64,000 bases of DNA, taken from Thalassovita mediterranea (GTDB taxonomy: Bacteria > Pseudomonadota > Alphaproteobacteria > Rhodobacterales > Rhodobacteraceae). Within the stretch, counting starts at the first letter, position 1, and every line of letters starts with the position of its first letter. Made by a program: the position numbers and the translations under genes. Under the pieces are notes generated by a model. It saw nothing but the letters and a program-made list of their open reading frames with translations. It searched no databases and had not been told where the DNA came from. The DNA lies in contig NZ_CYSF01000003.1 in assembly GCF_001458435.1 (NCBI RefSeq), positions 62,001-126,000 of the forward strand, given 5' to 3'. Positions 7,722 through 16,199 of this stretch are shown piece after piece.

Positions 7722-8756
7722 TCAACAGCCGTTAAACAGGGCTGTCAGCTCCTCTGGCGCGCCCGCCAGACCGATCAACGCCCCTGCCTGCCCACATCGA
7801 AAAACCGGATCACTGGTCGAAATCATCTCGGGGCGTGTGGTGTAGGCGATCAACCCGCTACCCAGAACTGTGTAGCGCCCATCCGGTGCGGGGATTGAAT
7901 AATATCCCTCCACGTGCTGCACGCCAACGTCGCCATCAAACAGCCCAGACTCTAGAGTCTGTGCTGACAGACCGCCCGCCACAGGTGTGCCCAGCACACG
8001 TACACGCATACCCGGCACCAGATGTTCAGGGATCAGGCCACGGATCAGGGTTTGACCGATGCGGAAACCACCATCGCTGTTAAGCCCGTCGAAACTGCCG
8101 CTGATCTGCGCCGTGCGGTCCTGTGCTGTCACCACGTCAACACGCGACGCCACAACCTGATCCCCCTGCCACAGGCCGCTCACCGCGACCCACTGGCCCA
8201 CTTCGGGCGCTGTGACGCCTGCGGGCAGTCGCACCTTGGTGCCCAGCACAGTCATCGTTTCTGCCTGTCGCTGATCGACCGGACCAACCAACGGTGCCAC
8301 ATGGCGCAGATCCACAGCGCGCCAGTCATAACCGTCTGCACCGTCACCGCTGCGACGCACCACAACAGCCACGGTATGACCCGGCTGCAAATCACCCGCC
8401 TGTGTCAGCACTGCTGAACCACGCACCGCCAGTTCGTCGTCAATCCCGATATGGTGGCCGTTGACATAGATGCTGCCCAGCGCGGTGATGGTGCCGTAAA
8501 TACCCGCCTCAAGCTTCACCAGATCATAGGCGGTGACGCCCGTGCCAATGATGCCACCTTCGCGGTCCTGATTGTTCTGCGGTTGCCCGCCAGAAGGACC
8601 AGTGGCCTGCGCACAGGCCTCACTGGCGCAGCCCAGCACCGCGCTTAACCCCAGAGCCGCTGCCACTGCTGCTGTCAGCACTGTGCTGCGGCTCAGTTTC
8701 AGCCCAGAAATCAGATCAGCGCCGCCTTCGCAAAAGCGGGCAAATCGGGTCATCAT
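7722..8756 (-). CDS. DUF5666 domain protein, exported
   Basis: The 344-residue protein has a signal sequence after a long n-region (hydrophobic core about residues 22-42, ending GCASEACAQA). Repeated beta modules of the DUF5666 type follow: GIYGTITALGSIYVNGHHIG, TAQISGSFDGLN, and several near 25-residue segments with G-x-V pattern. It overlaps DUF6502 by ATGA (8753-8756), so the two are translationally coupled and likely act together. The mature protein should sit in the periplasm or on the outer surface. Function of the family is unknown to me. Confidence 0.8.
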   Translation of the reverse strand: MMTRFARFCEGGADLISGLKLSRSTVLTAAVAAALGLSAVLGCASEACAQATGPSGGQPQNNQDREGGIIGTGVTAYDLVKLEAGIYGTITALGSIYVNGHHIGIDDELAVRGSAVLTQAGDLQPGHTVAVVVRRSGDGADGYDWRAVDLRHVAPLVGPVDQRQAETMTVLGTKVRLPAGVTAPEVGQWVAVSGLWQGDQVVASRVDVVTAQDRTAQISGSFDGLNSDGGFRIGQTLIRGLIPEHLVPGMRVRVLGTPVAGGLSAQTLESGLFDGDVGVQHVEGYYSIPAPDGRYTVLGSGLIAYTTRPEMISTSDPVFRCGQAGALIGLAGAPEELTALFNGC

Positions 8757-9613
8757 TCGGTATCCTCCGGGGTACTCGGGGTCTTATCTGCCAACGGGGC
8801 CGGCAGAATATAGGCGCCAAGGACAAAGCGACGTTTGGGGTCTGCATCGCTTTGTGTGGCCTCGTCCGCCTCTTGTAATTTACGCGCCTCGGCGTTGATC
8901 TCTTCCAACAACTCTTGGGCCTTGGCGGCTGACATCTTGCGCAGATGTTCAACCGACGCCTCTGAGAGGTGCGAATAGCGCACCGCGCGATCAAAATGGC
9001 GCCTACCCTCGGGCGGGGCCAAAAGGTTGTCGGTCGCTGCCGCCAGATGTGCGCTCAACGTCGCCTCATAGGCGGCAACCTGTTCAGCGCCACCGCCGGC
9101 AGGCAACAACGTGTGTGCCTTCAGGCAGTAGACACCTTCCGCCTCTTCGGCCACAGCCCCCTGTTCGATGAGCGCCTGCAAAACTGTACCGGGTGCCATA
9201 TCAATGCGGGCCTGTCGCACCAGATCGTCAAATCCGGGGCCTGCGTCATCAGCGGCACGGGTCAAACGGCGAGGACAGCATTTGTTATCCAGATAGTCCG
9301 GCGCGGTGGCCCAATAGCTGATCACCATCGCCGCAGCGGACACAGTGCGCTTGACCTCACATTGGGCGCTGTCATCCCGCAGACGCTTTACGTCCTTGCG
9401 ATGCAATCCGGTCATCAAGCTGATTTTGCTATCACTGATCCGGCCATTGCCCCCCTCCGCCGCCAGTTGATCTAGCGCCGCCTGCAGCATCGCACGCTTC
9501 AACGCCTCTGCCGCAGATCCATAGGTCACCCCACGTGCCATCATCGCCCGCGACAAAGGTGCAAGCAGCGCGGCAAGCGCCTTTTCAAAGGGATCCTGTG
9601 GGGTGTCGCTCAT
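8753..9613 (-). CDS. DUF6502 family protein
   Basis: The 286-residue soluble protein opens with a helix-turn-helix-like part (ALLAPLSRAMMARGVTYGSA, then ISDSKISLMTGLHRKDVKRL), resembling a regulator that reads KISLMTGLHRKDV as recognition helix. A Cys pair (NKCCPRRL) sits near residue 108. This is the DUF6502 pattern, which I recall as commonly paired with DUF5666 proteins. With no signal peptide it should be cytoplasmic, and it may regulate its own operon; that role is inferred. The promoter must lie in the 148-base divergent gap to the adenylation gene. Confidence 0.75.
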   Translation of the reverse strand: MSDTPQDPFEKALAALLAPLSRAMMARGVTYGSAAEALKRAMLQAALDQLAAEGGNGRISDSKISLMTGLHRKDVKRLRDDSAQCEVKRTVSAAAMVISYWATAPDYLDNKCCPRRLTRAADDAGPGFDDLVRQARIDMAPGTVLQALIEQGAVAEEAEGVYCLKAHTLLPAGGGAEQVAAYEATLSAHLAAATDNLLAPPEGRRHFDRAVRYSHLSEASVEHLRKMSAAKAQELLEEINAEARKLQEADEATQSDADPKRRFVLGAYILPAPLADKTPSTPEDTE

Positions 9614-9761
9614 ATCTTCCTGTTCCGGGACTCAGGCGTCTTTATCAAATGCGCAAGGTTTTGACATCCAACGTCTTCGTGAGCCTTTGTTGATGAGACG
9701 TGACTTTAAATGGGAAATTTTCCCATTACAAGCTGGCCGCATCGTCAACTCGGAGGATGAC

Positions 9762-11396
9762 ATGCAGGATATTGCAGCAATTTCCCTAAAAGGCATCAAA
9801 CCCCATTCCCTTTCAGGTACCACGAAAGAAGACCCGCTCGCCGCGCTCAGCGATGCGGACCGTGATCGTTTCCTTGCCTTTGGCTGGGGGCCGATAGAGG
9901 CACCGCGCTTCCCCACCATTTCCGACGCCATCCTGCACCAGATGCGCACGCAACCCGACGCCATTGCCGCAACTTGTGGCGGCGAGGACATCACCTATGG
10001 CACATTGGATGCGGCGTCTAACCGGCTGGCCAATGTGATGCGTGGTTATGGCGTGGCGCGGGGCGATGTTGTCTGCCTCTACCTACGGCGCTCTCTGGAA
10101 ATGCTGGTAGGCATTGTTGCCACGATGAAGCTAGGGGCCGCCTATGCGCCCCAACACGTCGGCGTCGCCCCGACAGAGGCGCTGCGCCATGTCGCAGGCA
10201 TCACAGAGGCCAAGGTGATCCTGACCCTGTCAGAGCTGGCAAGCGATGTTCCCGTCACGGCAGAGCAAACCCTGATCAGCATTGACCCGGTGATGTATGA
10301 CCCCGCGCTGGATGACAGCCTGCCCGATCAGGCAACCTATGCCGCCACCCCCGAGGATCGCGCCATCCTGCTGTTTACCTCTGGTACCACTGGCGTACCC
10401 AATGGCGTGCAGGTCACACACAAGAACCTTGCCAATATCCTGCTGACCGCGCCCGGTGATATGGGCATGCGTCCAGGGCGGAAGGTCGGGCAGATCCTAT
10501 CCATCGCCTTTGACATGGCCGCTTGGGAAACCCTTGGCGCATTGGCCAATGGCGCCACGCTGGTCATTCGCGGCAAGAGCATTCAGGACACCGCCGAACA
10601 GGTGGATGTGCTGATCTCTACCCCGTCGATCCTCAACTCGCTGGATGCCAGTCGCTGCCAACAAGTCAAGGTCGCCGCCGTCGCGGGGGAACCCTGCCCG
10701 CGTCCGCTGGCCGATCTGTGGTCGTCCTTCTGCACCTTCCACAATTCCTGTGGTCCAACAGAAACCACCATCATCAACACCGCAGAACCGCACCACCCCG
10801 ATAAGGCGGTTCTGTCGATTGGGCGCCCTACCCCCAACAACACGGTCTATATCCTGGACGAAGACCTGACCCCCCTGCCCATCGGTGCCAAAGGCGTAAT
10901 GTGGGCCGGTGGTGACTGTGTCACTATGGGCTATCTGGCCAATCCCGATCTGACCGCAGATCGCTACCGCCCCGATCCCTTCCGCCCCGGTCATATGATG
11001 TTCAACACCCGCGATCTGGGGCGCTGGACCGATACCGGCGAATTGGAACATTTTGGGCGCGTTGATGATCTGGTGAAAATCCGTGGTTTTCGGGTGGAAC
11101 TGGACGGCGTCTCTACTGCGCTTGAGCAATCCGATTGCTGCGCGCAGGCGGTGACGCTGAAATATGACAACCGCACGCTGGTCAGCTTTATCTCGCCCGC
11201 GACAGCCTGCCCCAAGAAAGCCGCCGCCGAGGTTGAGGCCCGCCTGCCCTACTATTGCAGCCCTGCCGCCGTTGTGCCGCTAGAGGCGCTACCGCGCACC
11301 CCGCGCGGCAAACTGGACAAGCGACTGCTGCTGCAGATGGCCGATCAGCACCTTGCAAACACACATACACCCAACATTACGGACGCAGCACAATGA
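9762..11396 (+). CDS. Stand-alone amino-acid-type adenylation enzyme (AMP-binding)
   Basis: The 544-residue protein carries all adenylation core motifs: LFTSGTTGVPNGV (A3, residues 204-216), FDMAAWE (A4, 250-256), NSCGPTETT (A5, 328-336), FGRVDDLVKIRGFRVEL (A8) and PRTPRGKLDK (A10, catalytic K517). D251 of the A4 motif matches the Asp that grips the alpha-amino group in NRPS adenylation domains such as PheA, so an amino acid is the likely substrate. No carrier or condensation domain follows. The start at 9762 has GGAGGA 4 bases upstream; an in-frame extension to 9603 runs through the promoter gap and is rejected. The stop overlaps the next ATG, so it is coupled to the membrane flavoprotein. 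Confidence 0.85.
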   Translation: MQDIAAISLKGIKPHSLSGTTKEDPLAALSDADRDRFLAFGWGPIEAPRFPTISDAILHQMRTQPDAIAATCGGEDITYGTLDAASNRLANVMRGYGVARGDVVCLYLRRSLEMLVGIVATMKLGAAYAPQHVGVAPTEALRHVAGITEAKVILTLSELASDVPVTAEQTLISIDPVMYDPALDDSLPDQATYAATPEDRAILLFTSGTTGVPNGVQVTHKNLANILLTAPGDMGMRPGRKVGQILSIAFDMAAWETLGALANGATLVIRGKSIQDTAEQVDVLISTPSILNSLDASRCQQVKVAAVAGEPCPRPLADLWSSFCTFHNSCGPTETTIINTAEPHHPDKAVLSIGRPTPNNTVYILDEDLTPLPIGAKGVMWAGGDCVTMGYLANPDLTADRYRPDPFRPGHMMFNTRDLGRWTDTGELEHFGRVDDLVKIRGFRVELDGVSTALEQSDCCAQAVTLKYDNRTLVSFISPATACPKKAAAEVEARLPYYCSPAAVVPLEALPRTPRGKLDKRLLLQMADQHLANTHTPNITDAAQ

Positions 11397-12706
11397 CCAG
11401 CGAAACCCGATCCTTTGAAACGGACGCCCCCAAGTGGCGCCGTATCACCCGCCACCCCGCACTGATGGAATACCGCCGTCTGGCCACACTGGTGGCGATT
11501 GCGAACCTCACCGTCTTTGTCCTTGGCCTGCAATCGGGCCGCTGGGGCGGCTTTGGCGCCTTTCACCTACAGGCCATCGCGGACATGGCGCTGATCAACC
11601 TGTCGCTGGGCATTTTGATCCGCCAGCAGCGGGTGGTGAACGCGCTGTTCTGGCTGGCCACCCGCCTGCCGACCTCTGCCCCCCTTTGGATGCGCTGGGG
11701 CGCTGGCAAAGTGTTCCACTTTGGCGGGCTGCATTCGGGCGGCACGGTGGCAGGCACCATCTGGTTTGGCTTTCTGTTGTTTGCGATGGGCGCCAACCGT
11801 CTGTCCGGTGCCGCGCTGCCCTCTGATCTGACGCTGGGGCTGTCTGGCGCGATGGTGCTGCTGATGAGCATGATGGTGATTTCCGCCATCGGCCCAATCC
11901 GGGCCAAGTTTCACAACACCTTTGAAAAGATCCACCGTTTTGTGGGCTGGACGGTGTTGGGCCTGTTCTGGGCACAGACCGTGTCGATCACCCGCGATAT
12001 GGGCGCTGATCTGACGGCGACGCCTGCGTTCTGGATGCTGTGCCTGATCACCCTGTCCATCGCATCGCCTTGGCTGACGCTGAAAAAGGTGGATGTGGAG
12101 ATTGTGAAGCCATCCAACCACGCGGTTCTGGCCCGGTTCAATTATGGCGACACGCCCTTTGCCGGATCATCCAACGCGATCAGCCTGACACCTTTTGGGG
12201 AATACCATTCCTTTGCCAATATCCCCGCCCCAGGTGAGCCCGGCTACCGTCTGGCCATTTCGCGCGCTGGCGACTGGACGGGGCGTTTCATCGACAATCC
12301 CCCCAGCAAGGTCTGGGTCAAGGGCATCACCACCAGTGGCGTCGCCCGCATCGAGGTGCTGTTCAAAAAGGTGGTCTATATCGGCACCGGATCCGGCATT
12401 GGCCCGATCCTGCCCCACCTGTTGAAAGGTGAAGTGCCCAACAAGCTGGTCTGGTCCACACGATCGCCGCGCGAAACCTATGGCGATGCGCTGGTGGATG
12501 AGATTGAGGGATCGACCGAAAATCCGGTGATCTGGGACACCGTGACCCAAGGCAAACCCGACCTCAGCACATTGGCCTTGCAGGCCGTACGTGAAAGCGG
12601 GGCCGAGGCGGTGATCGTGATTTCCAACCAGAAGCTCACCCGCAAGGTGGTGCATGACATGGAAGCCTTGGGCATCCCAGCCTATGGCGCGATCTGGGAC
12701 AGCTGA
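11393..12706 (+). CDS. Membrane flavoprotein related to ferric reductases (TmpA-like)
   Basis: The 437-residue protein has about six membrane segments (roughly 29-47, 61-77, 119-134, 146-165, 184-199, 210-229) followed by a cytoplasmic reductase domain. The latter has a degenerate flavin region (YHSFANIPAPGEPGYRLAIS, 271-290) and a clear NAD(P)-binding loop GTGSGIGPIL (331-340). Two His pairs at membrane edges (H109/H114 and H174/H181) could hold heme. The layout resembles ferric reductase/NADPH oxidase proteins and, from memory, the fungal TmpA family, some of which are linked to adenylation domains. It is coupled by ATGA overlap to the adenylation gene, which suggests that the two gene products share a substrate or complex. 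Confidence 0.75.
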   Translation: MTSETRSFETDAPKWRRITRHPALMEYRRLATLVAIANLTVFVLGLQSGRWGGFGAFHLQAIADMALINLSLGILIRQQRVVNALFWLATRLPTSAPLWMRWGAGKVFHFGGLHSGGTVAGTIWFGFLLFAMGANRLSGAALPSDLTLGLSGAMVLLMSMMVISAIGPIRAKFHNTFEKIHRFVGWTVLGLFWAQTVSITRDMGADLTATPAFWMLCLITLSIASPWLTLKKVDVEIVKPSNHAVLARFNYGDTPFAGSSNAISLTPFGEYHSFANIPAPGEPGYRLAISRAGDWTGRFIDNPPSKVWVKGITTSGVARIEVLFKKVVYIGTGSGIGPILPHLLKGEVPNKLVWSTRSPRETYGDALVDEIEGSTENPVIWDTVTQGKPDLSTLALQAVRESGAEAVIVISNQKLTRKVVHDMEALGIPAYGAIWDS

Positions 12707-12716
12707 GGGGGCGATC

Positions 12717-13517
12717 ATGACCTATGAAACCATAGAAACCGAAGTGCGCGGCCGCGTTGGTCTGATCCGGTTTAACCGCCCGGACCAGTTGAACGCACTG
12801 AACACCACCGTGATGCAAGAGGTGCTGGCCGCCGCCAGCGCCTATGCCAAAGACCCCGCCATCGGCTGTCTGATCCTGACGGGTGCAGGCCGTGCCTTTG
12901 CCGCCGGGGCGGATATTGCAGAATTATCGGTGCAGACCTACGCCAGCATGACAGAGGCCGAGTATTTTGCAGACTGGGACCGCTTTGCCGCCCTGCCGAT
13001 CCCCAAGGTCGCCGCGATCAACGGCTTTGCCCTTGGCGGTGGCTGCGAGGTGGCGATGATGTGTGATGTGCTGATCGCATCGGACAAGGCCAAATTCGGC
13101 CAGCCCGAGGTCAAGATCGGCTGTATCCCCGGTATCGGCGGCACCCAGCGTCTGACCCGTCTGGTGGGGCGTGCGATGGCGATGGACCTGATCCTGACGG
13201 GCCGGATGATCGACGCGGCAGAGGCCAAAGATATCGGCCTGATCAGCCGCGTTCTGCCCGCAGAGGCGTTGATGGACACCGCATGGGACACGGCCCAAAG
13301 CATCGCCAGCTACGCAGGTGACATTGTCGAGATGGGGCGCAAATGTGTGAATGCGGCGGATCAAACCACGCTGGACACGGGCGTGCGGATGGAACGGCAA
13401 ATGTACCATGCCCTATATGGCCTGCCTGCGCAGGTGGAGGGCATGACGGCCTTTCTGGAAAAACGCCCGCCAGTGTTTCATGCCCCAGCGGAGCCCAAGC
13501 CAGCCGAGACTGCATAA
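12717..13517 (+). CDS. Enoyl-CoA hydratase/isomerase (crotonase family)
   Basis: The 266-residue protein is a canonical crotonase. The oxyanion-hole segment AFAAGADIAEL (60-70) and the ALGGGCEVAMMCD helix carry catalytic Glu111; FGQPEVKIGCIPGIGGTQRL carries the second Glu131. Both glutamates of hydratases are present, so hydration of 2-enoyl-CoA to 3-hydroxyacyl-CoA is expected. It starts 10 bases after the flavoprotein stop with GAGGGGG as ribosome site, and is the last gene of the three-gene operon. The C-terminal tail (about 255-266) is Pro/Ala-rich. The start at 12717 is preferred over 12654, which lies inside the upstream gene. Confidence 0.92.
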   Translation: MTYETIETEVRGRVGLIRFNRPDQLNALNTTVMQEVLAAASAYAKDPAIGCLILTGAGRAFAAGADIAELSVQTYASMTEAEYFADWDRFAALPIPKVAAINGFALGGGCEVAMMCDVLIASDKAKFGQPEVKIGCIPGIGGTQRLTRLVGRAMAMDLILTGRMIDAAEAKDIGLISRVLPAEALMDTAWDTAQSIASYAGDIVEMGRKCVNAADQTTLDTGVRMERQMYHALYGLPAQVEGMTAFLEKRPPVFHAPAEPKPAETA

Positions 13518-13521
13518 TGTT

Positions 13522-13566
13522 GCGCCCGCCCCATTGCTGTTGCCAGAGGGTCCAAGGGGCGGGCGC
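13522..13566 (+). terminator. Stem-loop after the enoyl-CoA hydratase gene
   Basis: A perfect 11-base-pair stem, GCGCCCGCCCC (13522-13532) and GGGGCGGGCGC (13556-13566), with a 23-base loop, 5 bases after the stop. A second stem, GGCGGGG/CCCCGCC (13603-13626), follows and lies close to the SDR stop. Neither has a strong T-run. Together they separate two convergent operons. Confidence 0.55.
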
Positions 13567-13637
13567 GCACCGGGTCGCATGTGGCAACCCAGATTTTATT
13601 CAGGCGGGGTCGGTCATGGCCCCGCCCGTTTCACGCC

Positions 13638-14369
13638 TTAGGCAGGCTGACGGGTGGCGGCGATCACAACGTCGCGGATGTTCACATTCTGTGGTTGGGT
13701 ATACATAAACAGCGCAGTGCGGGCGATGTCATCGGCGACGAGTACACCACCCATGTCCTCTTTCCACGCTTCATAGCCGTCGATGATCTCTTGATCCGTG
13801 GTGTGGCCCAGCAGCTCGGTCTCTACCGCACCAGGGCAGATGGTCATGACGCGCACCCCGTCGCCCGATACTTCCTCGCGCAGGTTTTCACTGATCGAAG
13901 ACACGGCAAACTTGGTGCCCACATAGGCCGCGTGGTTGGGGAAGCTCTTCTTACCCGCGATGGAGCTGACGTTCAGGATGGTGCCTGCGCCGCGTGCTTT
14001 CATGCCGCCCAGAACCACTTGGGTCGCGTTCAGCAGCGCCAGCACGTTCACATCAAACATGTTCTGCCATTCGGTCGGATCCTGCGTGTCCAGCTGACCC
14101 AGCTGCATCAGGCCTGCGTTATTGATCAACAGATCGACGGGACCATATGCGGCCTCTGCCTCAGTCACAGCGGCACGCAAGGCGGCGATGTCGGTCACGT
14201 CAACAGAGCGGCACATGGCGTTTTCAAGGCCCAGCGCCTCAATCCGGTCCAGACGGCGGGCGATCAGCAGCAGCGCGTGGCCTGCATCAGCAAAGTGTTG
14301 CGCCATCGCGGCACCAATACCGGAAGATGCGCCGGTGATCACAACAAGCGGTTTCAAAGAAGCAGTCAT
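13638..14369 (-). CDS. Short-chain dehydrogenase/reductase (YdfG-like)
   Basis: The 243-residue protein is a classical SDR. It shows the nucleotide loop TGASSGIG (12-19), NNAG near residue 85, the catalytic Ser in NVSSIAG, and YVGTK with Tyr and Lys of the active site. R38-R39 after the second beta strand (IARRLDR) suggest NADP preference. The length and the PGAVETELLGHTTD region resemble the YdfG group of serine/3-hydroxy acid dehydrogenases. It is divergent from an AraC regulator whose N-terminal domain type often sits next to an SDR gene, so the regulator probably controls it. Confidence 0.9.
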   Translation of the reverse strand: MTASLKPLVVITGASSGIGAAMAQHFADAGHALLLIARRLDRIEALGLENAMCRSVDVTDIAALRAAVTEAEAAYGPVDLLINNAGLMQLGQLDTQDPTEWQNMFDVNVLALLNATQVVLGGMKARGAGTILNVSSIAGKKSFPNHAAYVGTKFAVSSISENLREEVSGDGVRVMTICPGAVETELLGHTTDQEIIDGYEAWKEDMGGVLVADDIARTALFMYTQPQNVNIRDVVIAATRQPA

Positions 14370-14528
14370 AAGGATGTCCTTTCAATTTCGTTGTGATCTA
14401 TGTGGCGCGCCGCGCGCGATCAGGGAATGACGGAACCTCTCAGAGAGTTGCCAATTCCTGTCAAACGCGCCCTTGCGATTGCTCAACCGCGCCCCTAGGT
14501 AAGCTCCTTCAAGATAGGACAGGATCTG

Positions 14529-15410
14529 ATGCTGGAACGGCTACAGGAAATCTACGGTTTCGAACCGGGTGCGGGCTATGTGGAAACCCACTTGCCGCAG
14601 GTGCGGTTTTTCTGGTCGACCGAAGCTGTGCCGCGCGCGCCGTTGATCTACAACGCCGGTCTGGTGCTGATCCTACAGGGCCACAAAACCGGCTATTTGG
14701 GCGATCGCACCTTTGCCTATGATCCCGACCACTATCTGGTGCTGTCGGTGCCTATGCCGTTTGACTGTGAAACCGACGCTTCACCCGAAGATCCGCTGTT
14801 GGGGCTGTTCATCGACATTTCGCGCGAAACCCTGCACGAATTGAACAAGGCGATGGGCGCGCCGCGTTCCGAACCGGCCAAGGCAACATCGCTGGGCGTT
14901 ACCCCTGCCCCGATGCAGGCCAATATGCGCGACGCAATTGATCGGTTGATGGCCGCACTCTGTGATCCGCAGGACGCCGCCATTCTGGGCCCTGGCATTT
15001 TGCGCGAAATTCTCTATCACGCGCTGCGCGGTCCACATGGGGCCGCTCTGCGCGCAATCGGTCAGGTCGACAGTCACTTTGATCGCGTGGCGCGGTCCAT
15101 CGTTTACATCCGCGAAAACTATCCCGAAACGATCAGCATCGACGATATGGCGCGCACCGCGGGTATGAGCGCACCAGTGTTTCACCGTGCGTTCAAATCG
15201 GTGACAGGCGCATCACCACACCAATATCTGACCGCCACCCGTCTGAACCGCGCCAAGGGCATGATCACCGCAGACGCCCTACCTGTTGCAGAAGCAGCGC
15301 GGCGCGTTGGGTATGAAAGCGCGGCCCATTTCAGCCGCGCCTTCCGCAAACATTTCGGGGTCAGCCCCCGTGATGCCCGCGACGCAGGCTATATGCCGAT
15401 TGATATCTGA
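14529..15410 (+). CDS. AraC-family transcriptional regulator
   Basis: The 293-residue protein has an N-terminal effector domain of the AraC_N type (LPQVRFFWSTEAVPRAPLIY, LVLILQGHKTGYLGDRTFAY) and a C-terminal double helix-turn-helix from about residue 190 (ISIDDMARTAGMSAPVFHRA, then AEAARRVGYESAAHFSRAFR). It is divergent from the SDR gene across a 159-base gap, and its likely target is that gene. A site AGGA lies 4-7 bases before the ATG. Its TGA directly abuts the convergent stop of the ABC ATPase (TGATCA), leaving no room for a terminator between them. Confidence 0.92.
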   Translation: MLERLQEIYGFEPGAGYVETHLPQVRFFWSTEAVPRAPLIYNAGLVLILQGHKTGYLGDRTFAYDPDHYLVLSVPMPFDCETDASPEDPLLGLFIDISRETLHELNKAMGAPRSEPAKATSLGVTPAPMQANMRDAIDRLMAALCDPQDAAILGPGILREILYHALRGPHGAALRAIGQVDSHFDRVARSIVYIRENYPETISIDDMARTAGMSAPVFHRAFKSVTGASPHQYLTATRLNRAKGMITADALPVAEAARRVGYESAAHFSRAFRKHFGVSPRDARDAGYMPIDI

Positions 15411-16199
15411 TCAGGCCGCAGAGGCAGCAGCAGGCAGGCGCGCATCAACATAGAGCGCACCGCGCCGTGTGTGTTCCAGATCTGTGTCGACACGGTAGGT
15501 TTCACCAATTTCAGGCAGCGCCAGAATGTCCGCAGGTGTTCCGTCCGCAAGCACCTCACCTGCCCGCAGCAAGACCAAGCGGTCACAGAATTTCGCTGCC
15601 AGATTAAGGTCATGCAACGCCGCCATGATAACCGGCTGACGGCGCTGCATTTCGCTGCGCACGGATGTCAGGATCGACAGTTGGTGATGCAGATCCAGCG
15701 CACTGGTCGGTTCATCCAGCAAGATCACCTCGGGCGCGCGCACGATGGTCTGCGCCACCGCCACCATCTGCGCCTGCCCGCCGCTCAGATCCGCAATGCC
15801 GCGATCTGCCAGATGGGACAGACCCAGCGCCGATAGCGTATCGGCAACGCGGTCCAGATTGTCCCCCTGCACCCGCCAGCCGGTGGTCTGTTTCAGCGCC
15901 AGCAGCACAGTTTCAAACACAGTGAGCAATGCGTTGCAGCCATAGGCCTGCGGCATATAGGCAATGCGGCGCACGCGATCACGGCGCGGCAGGTGTGTGA
16001 TGTCATCGCCGCCTAGGGTGATCCGCCCCGCTGTGGGTGTGACCAACCCTGCCAGTGATTTGAACAGCGTCGACTTACCGGCCGCATTGGGCCCGATCAG
16101 CCCAACAAAGCTACCAGCGGTCATCGCGGGGATCGACACGTCCTTCAGAATGCGGGTGCGGCCATAGCCGGCTTGCAGGGTCTCAACACTTAAGGTCAT
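15411..16199 (-). CDS. Iron-siderophore-type ABC transporter, ATP-binding protein
   Basis: The 262-residue ATPase has Walker A GPNAAGKST (about 34-42), the Q-loop in AYMPQ, the ABC signature LSGGQAQ, Walker B VILLDEP and the switch His in AALHDLN. It resembles FecE/FepC-type ATPases. It powers uptake through the permease encoded just upstream, whose TGA overlaps this ATG. It is the last gene of the binding protein-permease-ATPase operon. The C-terminal tail is Ala-rich. Longer in-frame starts would read into the permease gene and are rejected. Confidence 0.93.
   Translation of the reverse strand: MTLSVETLQAGYGRTRILKDVSIPAMTAGSFVGLIGPNAAGKSTLFKSLAGLVTPTAGRITLGGDDITHLPRRDRVRRIAYMPQAYGCNALLTVFETVLLALKQTTGWRVQGDNLDRVADTLSALGLSHLADRGIADLSGGQAQMVAVAQTIVRAPEVILLDEPTSALDLHHQLSILTSVRSEMQRRQPVIMAALHDLNLAAKFCDRLVLLRAGEVLADGTPADILALPEIGETYRVDTDLEHTRRGALYVDARLPAAASAA

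Noticed and set aside
9603-9761. N-terminal extension of the adenylation enzyme
   Set aside because: The extension would start inside the divergent gene, lacks a ribosome site, and would cover the promoter gap; the start at 9762 has GGAGGA.
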